Below the pieces are notes generated by a model. The model ran no database searches, was not told the origin of the DNA, and was given only the letters and a program-made list of their open reading frames with translations. Made by a program: the position numbers and the translations under genes. Shown piece after piece: positions 13,209 to 25,495 of a DNA stretch of 64,000 nucleotides. Location: NCBI GenBank assembly GCA_947579605.1, contig OX388329.1, forward strand, positions 29,366,693-29,430,692, written 5' to 3'. Numbering within the stretch: the stretch's first letter is position 1; the number at the start of each line of letters is the position of its first letter. This stretch comes from Athripsodes cinereus (lineage: Eukaryota; Arthropoda; Insecta; Trichoptera; Leptoceridae).

Positions 13209-13465
13209 ACAACCGATGTGGTATGGAGGTAATGAGTCACTAGATCCCAGGTTCGATTCCCGGCCAAGACAAAAAAAAATTGCCTTTTTCAAATTGTCTT
13301 AGGTCTGGGTGTTACATGTATATGTATTTAATGCATTGGATGTTTCTATATCGTCATGTTAGAACTCATAATACAATATTTGTTTGTTTAATTTGGGACT
13401 GGCTGGATATGTACGCATTGTCCATACAAGTATATGTATTTTTATTTACGTATTCAATTAATATA
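13209..13465 (+). mobile_element. tRNA-derived SINE copy, type 1, internally deleted
   Basis: Matches the SINEs at 56.4 and 63.7 kb in the same order: GATGTGGTATGGAGGTAA head, B-box GGTTCGATTCCC at 13250, TTTTTCAAATTGTCTTAGGT, TCTGGGTGTTACATGTATAT, then the body to about 13465. Compared with the 63.7-kb copy, the stretch between the A-box and GTCACTAG is shortened by roughly 12-15 bp. Confidence 0.75.
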
Positions 13466-13529
13466 TTAAAAAAATCTGCCATTCCGAATTCCTATATGCA
13501 TAAAAATCACAACATTTTACAATAAATAA

Positions 13530-13840
13530 AATACACATACACACACATACATAATTTGTACATTTTTACTTTGTTATTGTTCATTAATATGTGTGCACAT
13601 TAACAAGTGTATTGAAAAATAATTATAATTTTTACATCAATAAATTCATGTTCATACAATTTTAATATTTATATCCAAGTCGTGCGTTATGTTATAGTTA
13701 TTTTTTTCTTAAATTTTGAATATAGTATTTTAATATGATATAATAAGTGATATTCCAAAACAAATAATGTCAAGTGAAAATAGATAAAATATCAATATTT
13801 ATTGAAAACCATGAATACAATATTAAATTTGTTTAATGAT
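13530..13840. other. AT-rich stretch, nothing recognised
   Basis: Contains a short (ACAC/ACAT)n run near 13530-13555; otherwise no feature is seen. Confidence 0.4.
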
Positions 13841-13924
13841 TTTGTTAGTCCATTGGCGAACTCACTTGTGGGAAGTGTCATGTTGGTATGAATGAATGAA
13901 TGAAAAATGTCATCAATTCGCTGC

Positions 13925-14055
13925 GCCGGTATTTAGGGCGTAGAATACCACAATGAAATTAAGAACAAATGTTTTCAAATAGATTGACAATGTCCTTGGA
14001 AGACGAAAGACATCTCTCTCATTAAAAATCAACGTAATAGAAAGAGCATTTGTTT
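13925..14055 (+). repeat. Partial copy of the GAAAGACGTCTCTC MITE family
   Basis: Shares AGAATACCACAATGAAAT and TGTCCTTGGAAGACGAAAGA with the fold-back copy at 26.48-26.64 kb. Only one arm is clear here. Confidence 0.5.
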
Positions 14056-14059
14056 ATAT

Positions 14060-15340
14060 TTCATATGCGATAATCCATCTATGCTATCACGTCATCTCCC
14101 CATATTCCATAAATTTATAGCCTGGTATAATATAATATACCCGATACTAAACCTGATAAAATAATAACCAAAAATGGGATAGCCAGGAGTATATTATTGT
14201 ATTAAACAAATAAGTTGTTTTTTGTGTGATGAAAGACTAAGTAAGATTTTTTTCAGGATTTTTTTATTAAATACAACAAGAATAAAAATGTGAATTGACT
14301 TAATTTATAAATTAAATTTCTTTTATTGATAAATTTTAAAATACTCACATTAATTTAGTGATTATATAATTAACAATGAGAAATTAAATACTAGCTTTAA
14401 GATTGAACACACATTATTAAGTGAAAGATTTCGCTGTTGCATTAACAATACTAACAAATAAAACATGGTTAAATGTAAGGTGTAAGTTGTCACTTTGATT
14501 TATCAACAAAAATTAAATATTGGATATAATAATTAAAAAACATATTCTAACTAATGATTTATATACGGTAGATGATTAAGCCAATTACAAATAAAATTGT
14601 CTGTCCAGTTCAGTAACTCAATAAGTCATATTTGAGAAATCACCATTTTTGTAATATTTATAGGCCTTCAAATCTCTTTGAAAACAACAGAATGTGAAAT
14701 ATACTAAATAATAACAGCACTGTTAAAGACATAGCTACGTTGTCTTTGTTCCGTTCAATAACTAAACAATTCAAAATATTCATTTGTGGAATTGAAAATT
14801 TAGATGCCATATATATCTTTCATGTGTATTTTTTATAGTTATTTCTCCGTGGAACTGAAAGAGTGTTGTTGATTGTGTGTATTATCAATTAAATTAAAAT
14901 TTTCGACTTGATGAGTTTTGGAACTAGACAGTCAATACATATTATGTTAAAATTGTTTTTAGTTTGTAAGAAATTTAATTGTTCACATATATCTGACTGT
15001 TCACTCGAGTTAATTTCTCTCCCTTGTTGGACTCTTTTTGTACTGTTTACATGGGCCTTTAGGTTCTAGGTACTCTGTGAATACTCGAAGATGGGTGGGG
15101 GCCTTGGGGGGAGATGGTAGTCTTGAGTTATTATAATAAACCTAATGGGATGCAGCATTGTTTTTTTTGCTGTTCATTCATTAACAATTTCTATGTGCAT
15201 AGGTTGTAATTAAATAAAATATTTTAAATAATGTCATGGATCAATGAATTCATATTTGAATGCTTTGGTACAGCTAACTATTTTCTTTTTTACCTAACAA
15301 AATAATGTCTTTAAATTCTCACTGATACTTTTTCACATCC
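14060..15340. other. AT-rich stretch, nothing recognised
   Basis: No gene or repeat is recognised. A GGTGGGGGCCTTGGGGGGAG run at about 15093-15112 is the only GC-rich point. Confidence 0.35.
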
Positions 15341-15399
15341 TTCTAAACAATCTTCATCACTGATAAATATAAAATATAATAATAATAGAAACACTGAAG

Positions 15400-15990
15400 T
15401 ACTTTCACTATAAAACAAATAATGCCACTTTCATTCTTATTTAGCCAAGTCAAAGTTTTGCTTACATACATTAAGGTTGGATCGATGCATTTGAGATGTG
15501 GAGGAAATCGCTCCGAGTGCATTGAACCGAACACAGAACCAATGAGTTCATCCTCAGGGAGCTAAACATTTTAGCGTGACTCTAAACGATTTGCAGACAG
15601 CGTATTTTGCGATATTTTGGGCACATTGCAAGAAGAGAGCATGACAACCTGGAAAAAGTAATTGTGACTGGGGTTGTAGAAGGGAGGAGGAGAAAGGGCA
15701 GAGTGCCAATAAGATGGAGCGACCAAATTAAGGAGGCCACAAAGAGCTCACTACACGGGGCCTTGCACATGGTGGAGGATCACTCAACATGGAGACAGAT
15801 GGTCTACAGAACGAAGCATGATGGTCACGATCCTCAGGATTGAGGGACCGACGGAGATGATGATGATGACATTAAGGTTGGCGTTAAGATAGATGTTTCT
15901 ATTCACAATCATGTTATTTTCTCTAATACTCACAATTTTTAACCTTTCAACATAGTTCTTCCATCTTTATCTCTTTTAAACAAACACCTG
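15400..15990 (-). mobile_element. Older LINE fragment (family B), interrupted by another LINE
   Basis: On the minus strand, joining the sequence on either side of the younger insertion gives a frame reading ILTPTLMYVSKTLTWLNKNE, similar to PTLMFASETWTWLKKDESGI in the family B copy at 40.4 kb. The interruption falls inside the ACATTAAGGTTGG stretch that is duplicated at both edges of the younger LINE. Many stops elsewhere show an old copy; the boundaries are approximate. Confidence 0.7.
15481..15868 (+). mobile_element. 5'-truncated LINE (family A) with 13-bp target duplication
   Basis: An open segment (15607-15843, 78 residues) reads MRYFGHIARREHDNLEKVIV and later GRVPIRWSDQIKEAT, the C-terminal end of non-LTR ORF2 (reverse transcriptase side), ending GHDPQD. 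It is followed by the stop, GGGACCGACGGAGATG and a (GAT)n tail. ACATTAAGGTTGG occurs exactly at 15468-15480 and 15869-15881, a target-site duplication that fixes both ends. The copy is only 388 bp, a typical 5' truncation. Confidence 0.88.
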
Positions 15991-15999
15991 GGGAGACAC

Positions 16000-17770
16000 A
16001 TTCAACCATTTGTGCTAAAATTATATCCTCAATCTCCACTGACACACAAATCTTCAAATTTTCTTTTGTTGACGACTAATATTCTGTTTGTATATACATA
16101 CTCCAACTCTTTATGCGATATTAAGGCAATCAATTTTTAACATAAATTTGTTAAATAGAAAGTTGATAAATACACGTGAGAAACTTACAACTTTATAAAG
16201 AATCAAATACTCTAGTAACAAAGTGAAAGTCTAAACAAAATTAGCTTAATAAGAGTATATAATTAGTCTAGACTTTCTTCCTTATCGTGAGTTTAGTTTA
16301 AACATTCACCAAAGTATTTGAAACTTGAATTTCATAATAATTAAATAACGAGGCAACATTAGATATACACAATATAGTTACATTATATTAAGATAATAGA
16401 ACAATAAGAGGAAATTCCAAAATAGACAGAATACTAATCCAACAATATCTTATAAGACTAATCATATTTATTAAGTACATAGCCTTGCGAGCAGTCCATT
16501 GCGAAGAAACGTTAATTGCTTTCTTTATCAATAGTAATGTCTCATTTTTATGATTTTCAAATAGAGTAACGAGGAATTACCATAATGCTTGTATCTGTGT
16601 GAACACATTACAAAATACTCAATAAATTTTTAATTCTCAGTGCTAAAACTCAATGTGCCCATTATATTTTGGTTTGATTTTCTATATCTAATTTGTAGTA
16701 AACATGAACACATTCCAGAGTCAAATGTTAGATATGTGGGATATCCCGAAACATATATCTCTTCATATTTATAATTTGTGGAAGCATCACACATTTAATC
16801 CACGTTAGTCTTCTCTTAATAAAGATGAGATATTACTATGATTGCTTCTGTAGATGTAGAAAAATTACATATAAGAGTCCATTGACGTTTTGACACCAGA
16901 AGAAAATATCCTAGTCTGTCAAATCAATCTTTGTGCGTTTTGAAATAAAATGGAAACCCAATTTTCCTGTTGTACTTTCTCAACAGCATAAGAATATCTT
17001 GAATAGTTATAAACACAATCATTAGGTAATTCCAGATATTTAATTGTTCTCCGATAGCTTGTCTAGTCTCAAAGATTTATCAAACATTCTCACATCTGCA
17101 ATTTGTTGTTGACTTTTGTTACATTCCCAGCCTTTAACATAAATTTGAATACTTTCTGTAATGTCTTAACAGCTATAAACTCTTTATGAACAATCTTGAT
17201 TGATATTTCAGTTTTCCATACATTTCTAGTAGCTACTTTTGTCTAGAATATTCTTTACCATTCATTGTTAATAATTATTGTTCCCATATCATTGGAAGAT
17301 ATTGTCATATAAATTCATAGAACTCCATTTATTATGGAATCTAAATATCCTTAGATCATTTTTCAAGTAATATCCAGTATTATCATACACATCAATAAAC
17401 AACACTAGCAGACAAGAACCATCACTTCTCTCTTTCATACTAACAAAATAATAAAATAAAAATAATATATTTAATAAAAAAATATTTATTATCTTACATA
17501 ATCATACAATAAATAAGAAAGCTGATACATAACAAATATACAGAATTATTGTGATGACTTTACAAGGAGATAGAACTAGTTTATATTTATTTTATTTATA
17601 ATAACTAATGTCAATGATATACAATATTATTCAATGGAATGCTTATGCAACATTAATAACATTTAAATGCGACTCTCGGATATTAGAATATATTCCCTCA
17701 ACTCTGCTAATGCTCGAGTGCTCTGTATTTGTAAAAACATCACAAACAAGACTTTATTATTATTAACTCA
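16000..17770. other. AT-rich stretch, nothing recognised
   Basis: No coding exon, RNA gene or repeat family is recognised. Confidence 0.35.
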
Positions 17771-17774
17771 GCAG

Positions 17775-17835
17775 TGATGACGAGGAATGGAGGAAACCTT
17801 CGTCCGGGAGTGGACTCAGAAAGAGAAGATGATGA
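17775..17835 (+). mobile_element. LINE 3' tail fragment
   Basis: A 60-bp fragment reads EEWRKPSSGSGLRKRR (ACGAGGAATGGAGGAAAC onward), resembling the extreme C-terminus of the ORF2 copy near 61.1 kb, followed by an AAGATGATGATT tail. Confidence 0.45.
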
Positions 17836-17839
17836 TTTA

Positions 17840-20090
17840 TGTCATCCATCTTTAATAATATCTAAATTCTTTATAGGCGTGGTGGAGAGGGCAATTTGTG
17901 TTTTTACACGAGGTAAAATCGCCGGCTGTCTTTAATGTGGGATATGATATGATAGTACAGAGACATTTATGTAATTTAATTTCCTATAGATACATTATAT
18001 TTTCCCAACTATAATTACAATAATTATTCGTAACTATGTATTGTTGTTTTAATAAGCAAAGATCAATCAATCAATATATACTATGTATGAGATTCAATTT
18101 ATTACATTATTTTATATAGCAATTTCACTACCTAACTACACCCCATCTCTCACATAATAAATGACCCTTATATACAAACAAGTAATAGACAATGACACAA
18201 TGTCCTTTGTATTAAGTAATATGAATATTACGCTTAAAAATAATGTACTCACTAGCAAAATAATCATATATTTAACTCTATACACAAATAATTATTGTGA
18301 TTTTAAATACCCATTCCTCCTATTTTGAATCAAGTTGCAAAGTAAATTACAATGTGAAACTCCAATGAACATTATAAGTTGGAGATTTCTACATAAATGG
18401 ATAAAACAAAATATAATAATTCCAGGATTAATGTTCTAAATTAATTAGCTAGGATGAATACTTGCACCACGATCCACCCACTCTTAAAATTCTACACTTT
18501 GGGATCACCCACACAATCAAATCATTTAAACTTATAAATAAATGAGAAATTTTACCTTTCGATGTATAGAGTGAGTCAAATATCCCTCTGTGCTGAAGAT
18601 TATAAATGCTTTCAGCAAAATACCATAACGATTCTACTAAAATTATAATCTTACAATCACTTTGGCTCAAATGAAATTAAATAGTAAAGACATTAATTAA
18701 ATTATTCTATAATCACCAGTGCGTGCGTACGTACTTAAATAAAATCAAACAAAATCGTCTTTTATTCCTTCCCCCGTAGAGAAATATACACAATAAACTA
18801 ATAATCATCGGATAGACTTAAAAGTCTGTTAACCGTCGTCTTCCAATTATTTCATAGTTGAGGCTACTTAAACCTAACAAGTAATTTTATTGTTAACTAA
18901 TTAATTATTTAACTATAAAAATGGCAGTCTCATAAATTTTAAGGAAAATGACTAACTCCCCAAACTTATGCCTAATAAAAATAAATTATAATAATAACAA
19001 CAATAAAATCATTGTAATACTTTTCTTCATACTCTCTCTCCTCATTCTCACACAAATACATAATATAAATAGGAATGCCACAACGACAATAATTCACCAA
19101 ATAATATTATTAATTAACAAATCGTACCTGACGATTTTCAACATATGTACGTTATCAAACTCTTAAAAAAGGATATTGTTCAATGTAAGTTTAACTTTTT
19201 GTAAATTTGGCATTCCTAATTTTCTAATGCAGTTTGATAAATTAATCTTGCAAATATGCCAGATACACTGCGTCCCGTATAAGTTTGTAAAGTTAATATA
19301 AACTTAGTAGAGTTACAACATAAACATGGTTTGACCATTAATCAATTTTAAGTATCTTGAAATAAAAATAAAGAAAAACTACTAGATTAATAATAAAAAT
19401 AATACCTAATTTAGTTTCTAATAGAGAAGAAATTTGTTTATATTCTAGATAATGTAATCTTATTAAACAAATAGAAATAGAAGGCATATCACAAAGATTA
19501 TTTAACAAACATACATCTTTTCGATGACATTATAACTTTAAAACACTTTTAGTCCCTAACTAAATCATTATATCACATTACCAGGCCCACACGTAATAAC
19601 ATTACATTTACTATGACGTACCAAGTTGCAATATATTATTACGTACATTATTATTACTGTTATTACAAGCAAAAGTGTGTGGTGTGGAGAGTTATTTAGT
19701 ATACTCGCTTTGCTACATATTTTTCAACATTCGCAATGCACTACTCGCTCGCATTATTAACACCTCTCTCCCGTGTAAATTATTAAATAAGGCAACATCA
19801 TCATATTTTGAATACACAATATGAACTCCTCGTATATTTTGTTTGTTATTATACACTATTCCTGTTGACAATAACACAGCATGCAGTGTCTCAGCTCAAA
19901 ATTAGTTTTATATTATTAAATCTTTATCTACTTATCACATAATAAATCATGAGTAGGCGATAATTGAATAAATAAATAAAGCTTAATGGAAATGACAACA
20001 AGAGTACAGCAACAGTAGTCTAACAAGAAGTAATTTATAATAATGTAGGTATGTAGCCAGAAACAGTTTGCATTGTAGAGAGCACGGGCA
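17840..20090. other. AT-rich region downstream of the carrier gene
   Basis: Lies 3' of the carrier stop codon (20093-20091) on the minus strand, so part of it is probably the 3' untranslated region. Several TTTATT sites on the plus strand (AATAAA on the minus) are candidate polyadenylation signals, but AT-richness makes any one choice unsafe. No other gene is seen. Confidence 0.4.
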
Positions 20091-20275
20091 TCATGTCATG
20101 TTAACTCCGAGGCTTCTGCTAGCGTACTCATACACAACGTAACTGATGGATACGGCAGGGATCACTTTGATGAAGTTTGGTGTGATGCCTCTGTAAAGAC
20201 CGCTGACACCTTCTTTCTTAACAATAGACGCGAACACTCCTCTCATTGTGCTTTCAACCCCCTTGGTTGTGTTTT
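20091..20275 (-). CDS. SCaMC: SCaMC mitochondrial carrier, last coding exon
   Basis: Encodes the last 61 residues of a mitochondrial carrier family protein, starting after an acceptor (CTTGTTACAG, AG at 20277-20276) in phase 1 and ending at a stop at 20093-20091. It contains [20 protein letters not shown] and [14 protein letters not shown], the second half of the third carrier repeat (helices 5-6 region) as in SCaMC / SLC25A24-type proteins. The 175-bp intron upstream (20451-20276) has GT-AG ends, and joining it to the previous exon restores the codon and gives an uninterrupted match. Inner mitochondrial membrane location and ATP-Mg/phosphate exchange follow from the family. Confidence 0.93.
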
Positions 20276-20451
20276 CTGTAACAAGCAGAGATACTCCCAA
20301 GTCAATAAAATTGTATATAATAAATAGTACTCAAACTACGCAAGCCGCAGCATTACATAACAGATAAATAACACATATCTAATTGATAATAACATTCACA
20401 GCAAATATATATGAATAAGGTGCATTGTAAAGTAACGCTAATATTATTTAC

Positions 20452-21022
20452 CTTGAGCTTGAAGACGTGTTCTAACTAATGCCAGGGGATAGGAGCACAC
20501 TTGTCCCAGAGTAGAGGAGGCACTTCCACATGCAAGTAATAAGAATATACTCGGTGGTTCCGTTGAATGCTTCTTTAAATATTTCTTTTTTAATGTTTCA
20601 TACACAGCCAAGTCAATGCCAGCATAAGGTATAATACCGAGTATGTTTGGTATATAGCCCTTGTAAAAACTTCTAACACCTTCACGTGTAAATATTTTCC
20701 TAGCAGCGTCAGCTATTCCTTTATATTGTCCTGTTTTACGTAATGCCAGCCTTGTCTTTAATACTTCCAAAGGATATATTGCTGTTTGGCTAATCCCTCC
20801 AGCCATTGCTCCCGCTAGGAATCTTTCATATATTTCTAACGTGGCTCCTTTTCTATCGCCTAAGATTATCCTTTTGCACTGTTCATATGCTGCAAATTTG
20901 ATGGCTGATTCTGGTGCAATCTTTATAACATTGATTCCATTGCCTCTCCACAGACCAGAGAGACCTCCTTCTCGGAGCATATTAGATAGACAGCTGGTCA
21001 TCTTCTCTTTAGAAGGATTAAC
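20452..21022 (-). CDS. SCaMC: SCaMC mitochondrial carrier, central coding exon
   Basis: A 571-nt exon between an acceptor (AATCCGTAG, AG at 21024-21023) and a GTAAAT donor (20451). It encodes the rest of repeat 1 ([34 protein letters not shown]), all of repeat 2 with the carrier signature YPLEVLK (residues 167-172 of the predicted protein) and the start of repeat 3 with YPLALVR (262-267). The Arg-Gly-Asn-Gly segment and the ESA(I)KFAAYEQ stretch are typical of SCaMC carriers rather than of ADP/ATP or phosphate carriers. The internal Met at 21001 is not the true start, because VNPSKEK precedes it in frame and completes the exon. Phase is 0 at entry and 1 at exit. Confidence 0.95.
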
Positions 21023-21154
21023 CTACGGATTTAACATCTTATGTAACACACACAGTACAGACATACAATATAATATGAAATTTGATTTAATTGATTTCGC
21101 AGTGTATAAGTTGTTTTGAGATAGCTATATATAAATTTATATAAAGATACATAC

Positions 21155-21313
21155 CTGTAGGAATACTTTGAGTCTATCCAATGGTGCGGTGCAGGTCCTC
21201 GAGACAGCCCCAGCAACTCCGCCGGCTAAAAGGTGTCTCCACCATTTGCCGGTCTGAAGTTCATTCTGAGTGAAGTCATCGGGGACGTTCATGTCCTCCC
21301 CGATGTCGAGGTA
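21155..21313 (-). CDS. SCaMC: SCaMC mitochondrial carrier, exon with first carrier signature
   Basis: A 159-nt phase 0-0 exon bounded by CTTCTACAG (AG at 21315-21314) and a GTATGT donor (21154). It encodes [20 protein letters not shown], the linker just before the carrier domain that is characteristic of SCaMC proteins, then [20 protein letters not shown] and the first signature PLDRLK. The intron to the next exon is 132 bp (21154-21023). In calcium-regulated SCaMCs the EF-hand domain would be encoded upstream of this exon. Confidence 0.95.
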
Positions 21314-23543
21314 CTGTAGAAGAAAGAAAAACATACTAATCAATACAATGAAATGCAACGTCTAAGAGTATATAAAGTTTCATATTTTGCTATCTACTAG
21401 AGATCTGTTATCATCAGTCATCTTGTATGCTCCATTCGGGGAACACTTGAGGAGATTATATTCCTTAATTCATTGCAATTTACTACACATATTTTGGTAG
21501 AGACTGCCATTAATCGATTGCTCATTTTATAAAAGGAGAGATATAAAAAATAAACAGATAATAAATAAAACTCCATAAAATAGAATAATATTATTCATAA
21601 GAAACAATAAGATTGTGCATATACCTATGAGTTCTTTGAAGTAATATTTGTAAAGTTCCATTCTCATGTTAAAACGCATATTGTAGATTATACTTCATAT
21701 ATATTTGAATTAAATAGATATTTGTAGAAATGCTAAGTGTCAGCAATTGGGAATACCCGACACGACATTCGAAGATTTATTAATTAAAAGCATATTTGGG
21801 GAACTGCAATATGAAAGTTAGGAGGACGAGGAAGATATGTAAAACACTGAAAATACAAGAATCTGAATGATGTCATAATTTGTATACATTTGCATTCATA
21901 ATTATTATATGTATGTATCTATATGTAATCTTGGACTTTAATGAAGTTATGGAAAGTGCTGTGTAAAGTCGCGTTTTGTGTACAGTGGGTGAATGTACAT
22001 GAAGGTCATCTATCTAATGAGTACATTCTAAAAATGCATAAATTGAATGTCATAACCAGTGGCAAATGAGTAGTTTGCTATCAAAATAGCTTAAATCCAA
22101 AATATAATTGTGTTTTAATAACCAATTAAGTATCTATAAAGCATAATAATTATATTCAGAATAATATTATCTGTTTTGAATTCTATCAATGCGTAATAAT
22201 TTTCCAAAAGAGTCGAATAAAAAGAAATTTATACAAAAAATAACAGAGAAAGTCAATGTTGGTATCAAAATCAGTTAAATCCATTATACATAACAAACAA
22301 AACTGGTCAAATAGATCATTAAAGGATGACGTCACAGAAAAATCATTGAGGGGCATCAGGCATCCCAACACAACAGACGATTACGGTGTAATATTAGGCG
22401 GAACGCCTAAAGAATACCTAATAATAAAAAAAAACTGTCAGTGTCGATTTTGTTATTATTTTGTCGTCTGACATTCTTTTTTTTCTCTTATGGCATAACA
22501 TCCTACAAGGATGATTTGCGCAATCTGACTGTTTGCCCCCCAAGCAAAAGCAAATCCATAGACAAGACCACGTGACCTTTAATGGTCTATACGAGCTGAG
22601 CAATAAATAGGGACGAAGAAATTATACCATCCATGCAAAGAAGAACTCTAATATCTTAGTCTTTGATAGCTTTGATACATAAATATATTTGTCTTTTTTC
22701 GATACCAAACTACATATAATAATAAATTGCTAATTTTATATGTGAGCGGAAATCGAGGGCAATGAGAATGACAGTTGTAACCCATGTGCTCTGTGACGTA
22801 TCGACAATATACATCGGCAACCTAGCTATACAATATAATGTATCTATCTATGTATGTGACGGGGAATTTATGACTCGAATTCGAAGAAAAAAACGACGCG
22901 ACAACGTAATCAATCTTGCAGTTGCTAACCGGGGATAAGTAGGTACTAATATTGTGAAATCATATTGTACCGTAACGATAAGTACAAGCAAACGAAAATA
23001 ATTTTTCAATAATGCTCTGAACGAATAACAAATTGATACATCGATAAACTTTGATAAATGTTTGAGTAGAAATACTCAAGCTTTTTGATAGACATTTCAA
23101 ATATTTAAACAGCTTTAATAAAAAGCTTATATAAATGAGACAAAACTTTAAAACTTTCAAGTTGTAGGCGTCTGAAAAATATTATATTAATTTGATTCAC
23201 ACAAATTTGATGAATTATGTTATTAGTAAGTTTGCGTTGCATAATGAAATGAGCGATATTTGAATGTTAGTTTGTTTGAGTGTGTGAATGCATTCCTAGA
23301 GTAAAATCTAAAACGGTTACAGCGGGAGAAGGAACAACGCTAAGCTACAATACATTATACCAAATAGGCAAAAAGAATCGAAATAAATTATTTAAAAAAA
23401 AAATGATGAATGGGTAGCATTTTATAAAATATTTTTTTGTTGAAGAATTTGGCCGCCAAAAATGCACGCTTAGTACAAAATCTTTCATTCAAAGTGTTAC
23501 GTATTCAAGTAAGGTTTTTTTTATCAAAGTGTAAAACAATTAC
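21314..23543 (-). other. Proposed first intron of the SCaMC gene
   Basis: If the exon at 23633-23544 is used, this 2230-bp interval is the intron, from GTAATT to CTACAG. I see only AT-rich DNA, including a short hairpin TAGGCGGAACGCCTA at about 22395 and poly-A runs near 23390. Frames here on either strand look like chance. Confidence 0.45.
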
Positions 23544-23633
23544 CCAATTTATCAACTGGTGACATGTGTATAAGAAATCCTCCAGGACATCTCCGGTCGC
23601 TGTCCCGACCAAATCTTCCAGTTCCAGAGACAT
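23544..23633 (-). CDS. Candidate first coding exon of the SCaMC gene (short N-terminus)
   Basis: ATG at 23633 in a good context (ATCAAAATG) opens 30 codons, beginning MSLELEDLVGTATGDVLEDF and ending LINW, followed directly by GTAATT as a donor. The phase is 0, the same as the entry phase of the exon at 21313. Joining the four exons (90 + 159 + 571 + 185 nt) gives exactly 335 codons with one terminal stop, so a 334-residue protein. The segment is GC-richer than its surroundings (GGTCGCTGTCCCGACC on the plus strand). It contains no EF-hand, so it would make a short, calcium-independent form. I see no EF-hand exons between 21314 and 24200. Homology of these 30 residues is not verified. Confidence 0.5.
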
Positions 23634-23799
23634 TTTGATGAGATTTTTTTTCCAAATATTCACAAATTTAAATAAAAATATGAATGAAATATTTTTTCAT
23701 TAAAAAAAAACTAAACAACAATATGAAAAATAAAAACACTTATTGATCAATTATTATCGTTTTGTATACACTTCACATATTTTGAATATTTGTTACTTT

Positions 23800-23900
23800 C
23801 TAGAACACACTCAATGTGAACGTTTTGTATGCGACCAGCGCTACTGTAACCAGCCCACACGAGTGCCGCGATCAACGCGAAGTAAACGAATGAAGAATGA
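23800..23900 (-). promoter_or_regulatory. Possible 5' end or promoter zone of the SCaMC gene
   Basis: About 170-260 bp upstream of the candidate start codon, 23825-23890 is GC-rich for this window (GCGACCAGCGCTACTG, CACGAGTGCCGCGATC). Such islands often mark transcription starts in AT-rich insect genomes. No core promoter motif is secure. Confidence 0.25.
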
Positions 23901-24558
23901 AATGAGTTTATTACGAAATGAACCTCGGTGCCTACTGCTTCATGCTCATCAAGTCATTCAGCGTTGATATGATAAGTGTGGAGGTACAAACTGTTATAGT
24001 ATTGGTTAGGATATGCTTATTTATACACTTAATATTCGGCTCCGTTTGTATGCATGAATATAGCCACCCCCGACGCCGCATCCTCAATGAGATAGGCAAA
24101 CTAAAACTAAAAGTACAAAAATTTCGTCTGTTTTGCTCTCTTAACTACAATATCTCCACAGTAAGACTCAACAGGTTATTGTAGGTTTAACATTACATTC
24201 CCCTGAATGTTTTAAAAGCTGAGCTCCTTTACATCTAGACTACTATTTATTAAGAGCTTCTTGTGTGAGCTTCTATTTAGCTAAACGTATTCTTGCAGAT
24301 TCATCTACTTAACACATATATTTGCTTTTTATTTATGCAATTCCGCATTTAAGCTACTCATTTATTCATTTTTACAATGCATATCATTTCCTTCCTTCAA
24401 AGCCTATTTCACATTCTGTTATGTTAACATTATGTTGTCTGGATATATAGGGATCTCCGTGTAGTTGTTTCTGTTGTCTCGGGCTTCCGGCGAGCGTAGT
24501 GTCTCGTTGTGGTCTCCTTCAATGATGATGACCTTAGGAGCCGAAAGGCGGCTTTTCC

Positions 24559-24764
24559 AATGAGTGCGTCCAGATAGTAGGATGCGAACGTCAATCAATC
24601 TTCAACGATTCGGAGCATTCTCCGAAGAAATATTCGAATGAATGCGTATGTTTCCCGTCCTTATACGGGTTACGAAGGCATTCATTCAAATATTTCTTCG
24701 GAGAATACTCCGAATCGTTGAAGATTGATTGACGTTCGCATCCTACTATCTGGACGCACCCATT
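24559..24764. repeat. 206-bp fold-back element with ~84-bp arms
   Basis: The left arm (24559-24642) carries AGTGCGTCCAGATAGTAGGA and GACGTTC-type sequence; the right arm (24681-24764) is its near-exact reverse complement, ending TAGGACGCACCC-like. Centre: a small inner hairpin CCCGTCCTTATACGGG. Only a few mismatches separate the arms. No coding capacity, so probably a MITE. Confidence 0.85.
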
Positions 24765-25345
24765 TAAAAATACATAGATAGCAGAAAGAAAACGATTGTT
24801 TTATAAATCTCTAGTCCGCTCTTTCGTAGCAACTCCGGGTATTGATACTCAAGTAATATACGTATATCCTATATAGGTACCTAATTTGATAACAATTTAT
24901 CAAACTTTAGGTTAGCATACAAAATACAATCCCATGTCTTGATAAGTATCATAATTCTAGGTGCGTGTGTATAATAGAAAAGGCAAAAGACGGGCCACAA
25001 TTTGTACTCCACGAAGTCAGTTATCACCGGGTATTACCAAATAAAATGCAATTAGTCAATACACAATTATCAATAACAACATCAACAGTTCTTAGAATCA
25101 TCGGTCCAGAAGTCATCACATCATCATAAGGCTACAAAAATTGTCAAGTTTATTAAATTTAATACGGAGATGAATCAGTCTATAAATATGTAGCTACATA
25201 ATATGACAATACAATAAAAAAAACAATGTATTTTAATAAATTTGCGTTACACGAGTCTAGATCTTAGTTATTAGTTATTCTTGATACTATCTAAATACGA
25301 TCTTAATCTTTATACATTCGTTCCACATAATATTTTATGAATCTT
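24765..25345. other. AT-rich stretch, nothing recognised
   Basis: No gene, RNA or repeat family is recognised. Confidence 0.35.
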
Positions 25346-25445
25346 TACGTGATGCCTTTTACAGGACACTCGAAATTATATAAAACAGAATGGGATAACT
25401 ATTCTTCTCCGGGGACTCCAAGGAACAATAAACTGAAAAGAAATT

Positions 25446-25495
25446 TGGGTTGATTGGAAGACATCGCGCCTTTGCGATAAACTCGCCCTCTGTAT
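25446..25495 (+). mobile_element. Retroelement 3' hairpin tail (TTGGAAGACATCGC type)
   Basis: GGTTGATTGGAAGACATCGC followed by a loop and GCGATAAACTCGCCC forms a small stem (ATCGC with GCGAT). I know closely similar tails from many lepidopteran non-LTR retrotransposon copies. A second copy lies at 26964-27006. Confidence 0.55.

Noticed and set aside
20444..21001. A single-exon carrier gene starting at the Met at 21001
   Set aside because: The frame continues upstream (VNPSKEK) to a splice acceptor at 21023 and ends just past a GTAAAT donor; the first carrier signature lies in the upstream exon, so this Met is internal.
20841..21119. 92-codon plus-strand frame
   Set aside because: Antisense shadow of the central SCaMC exon.
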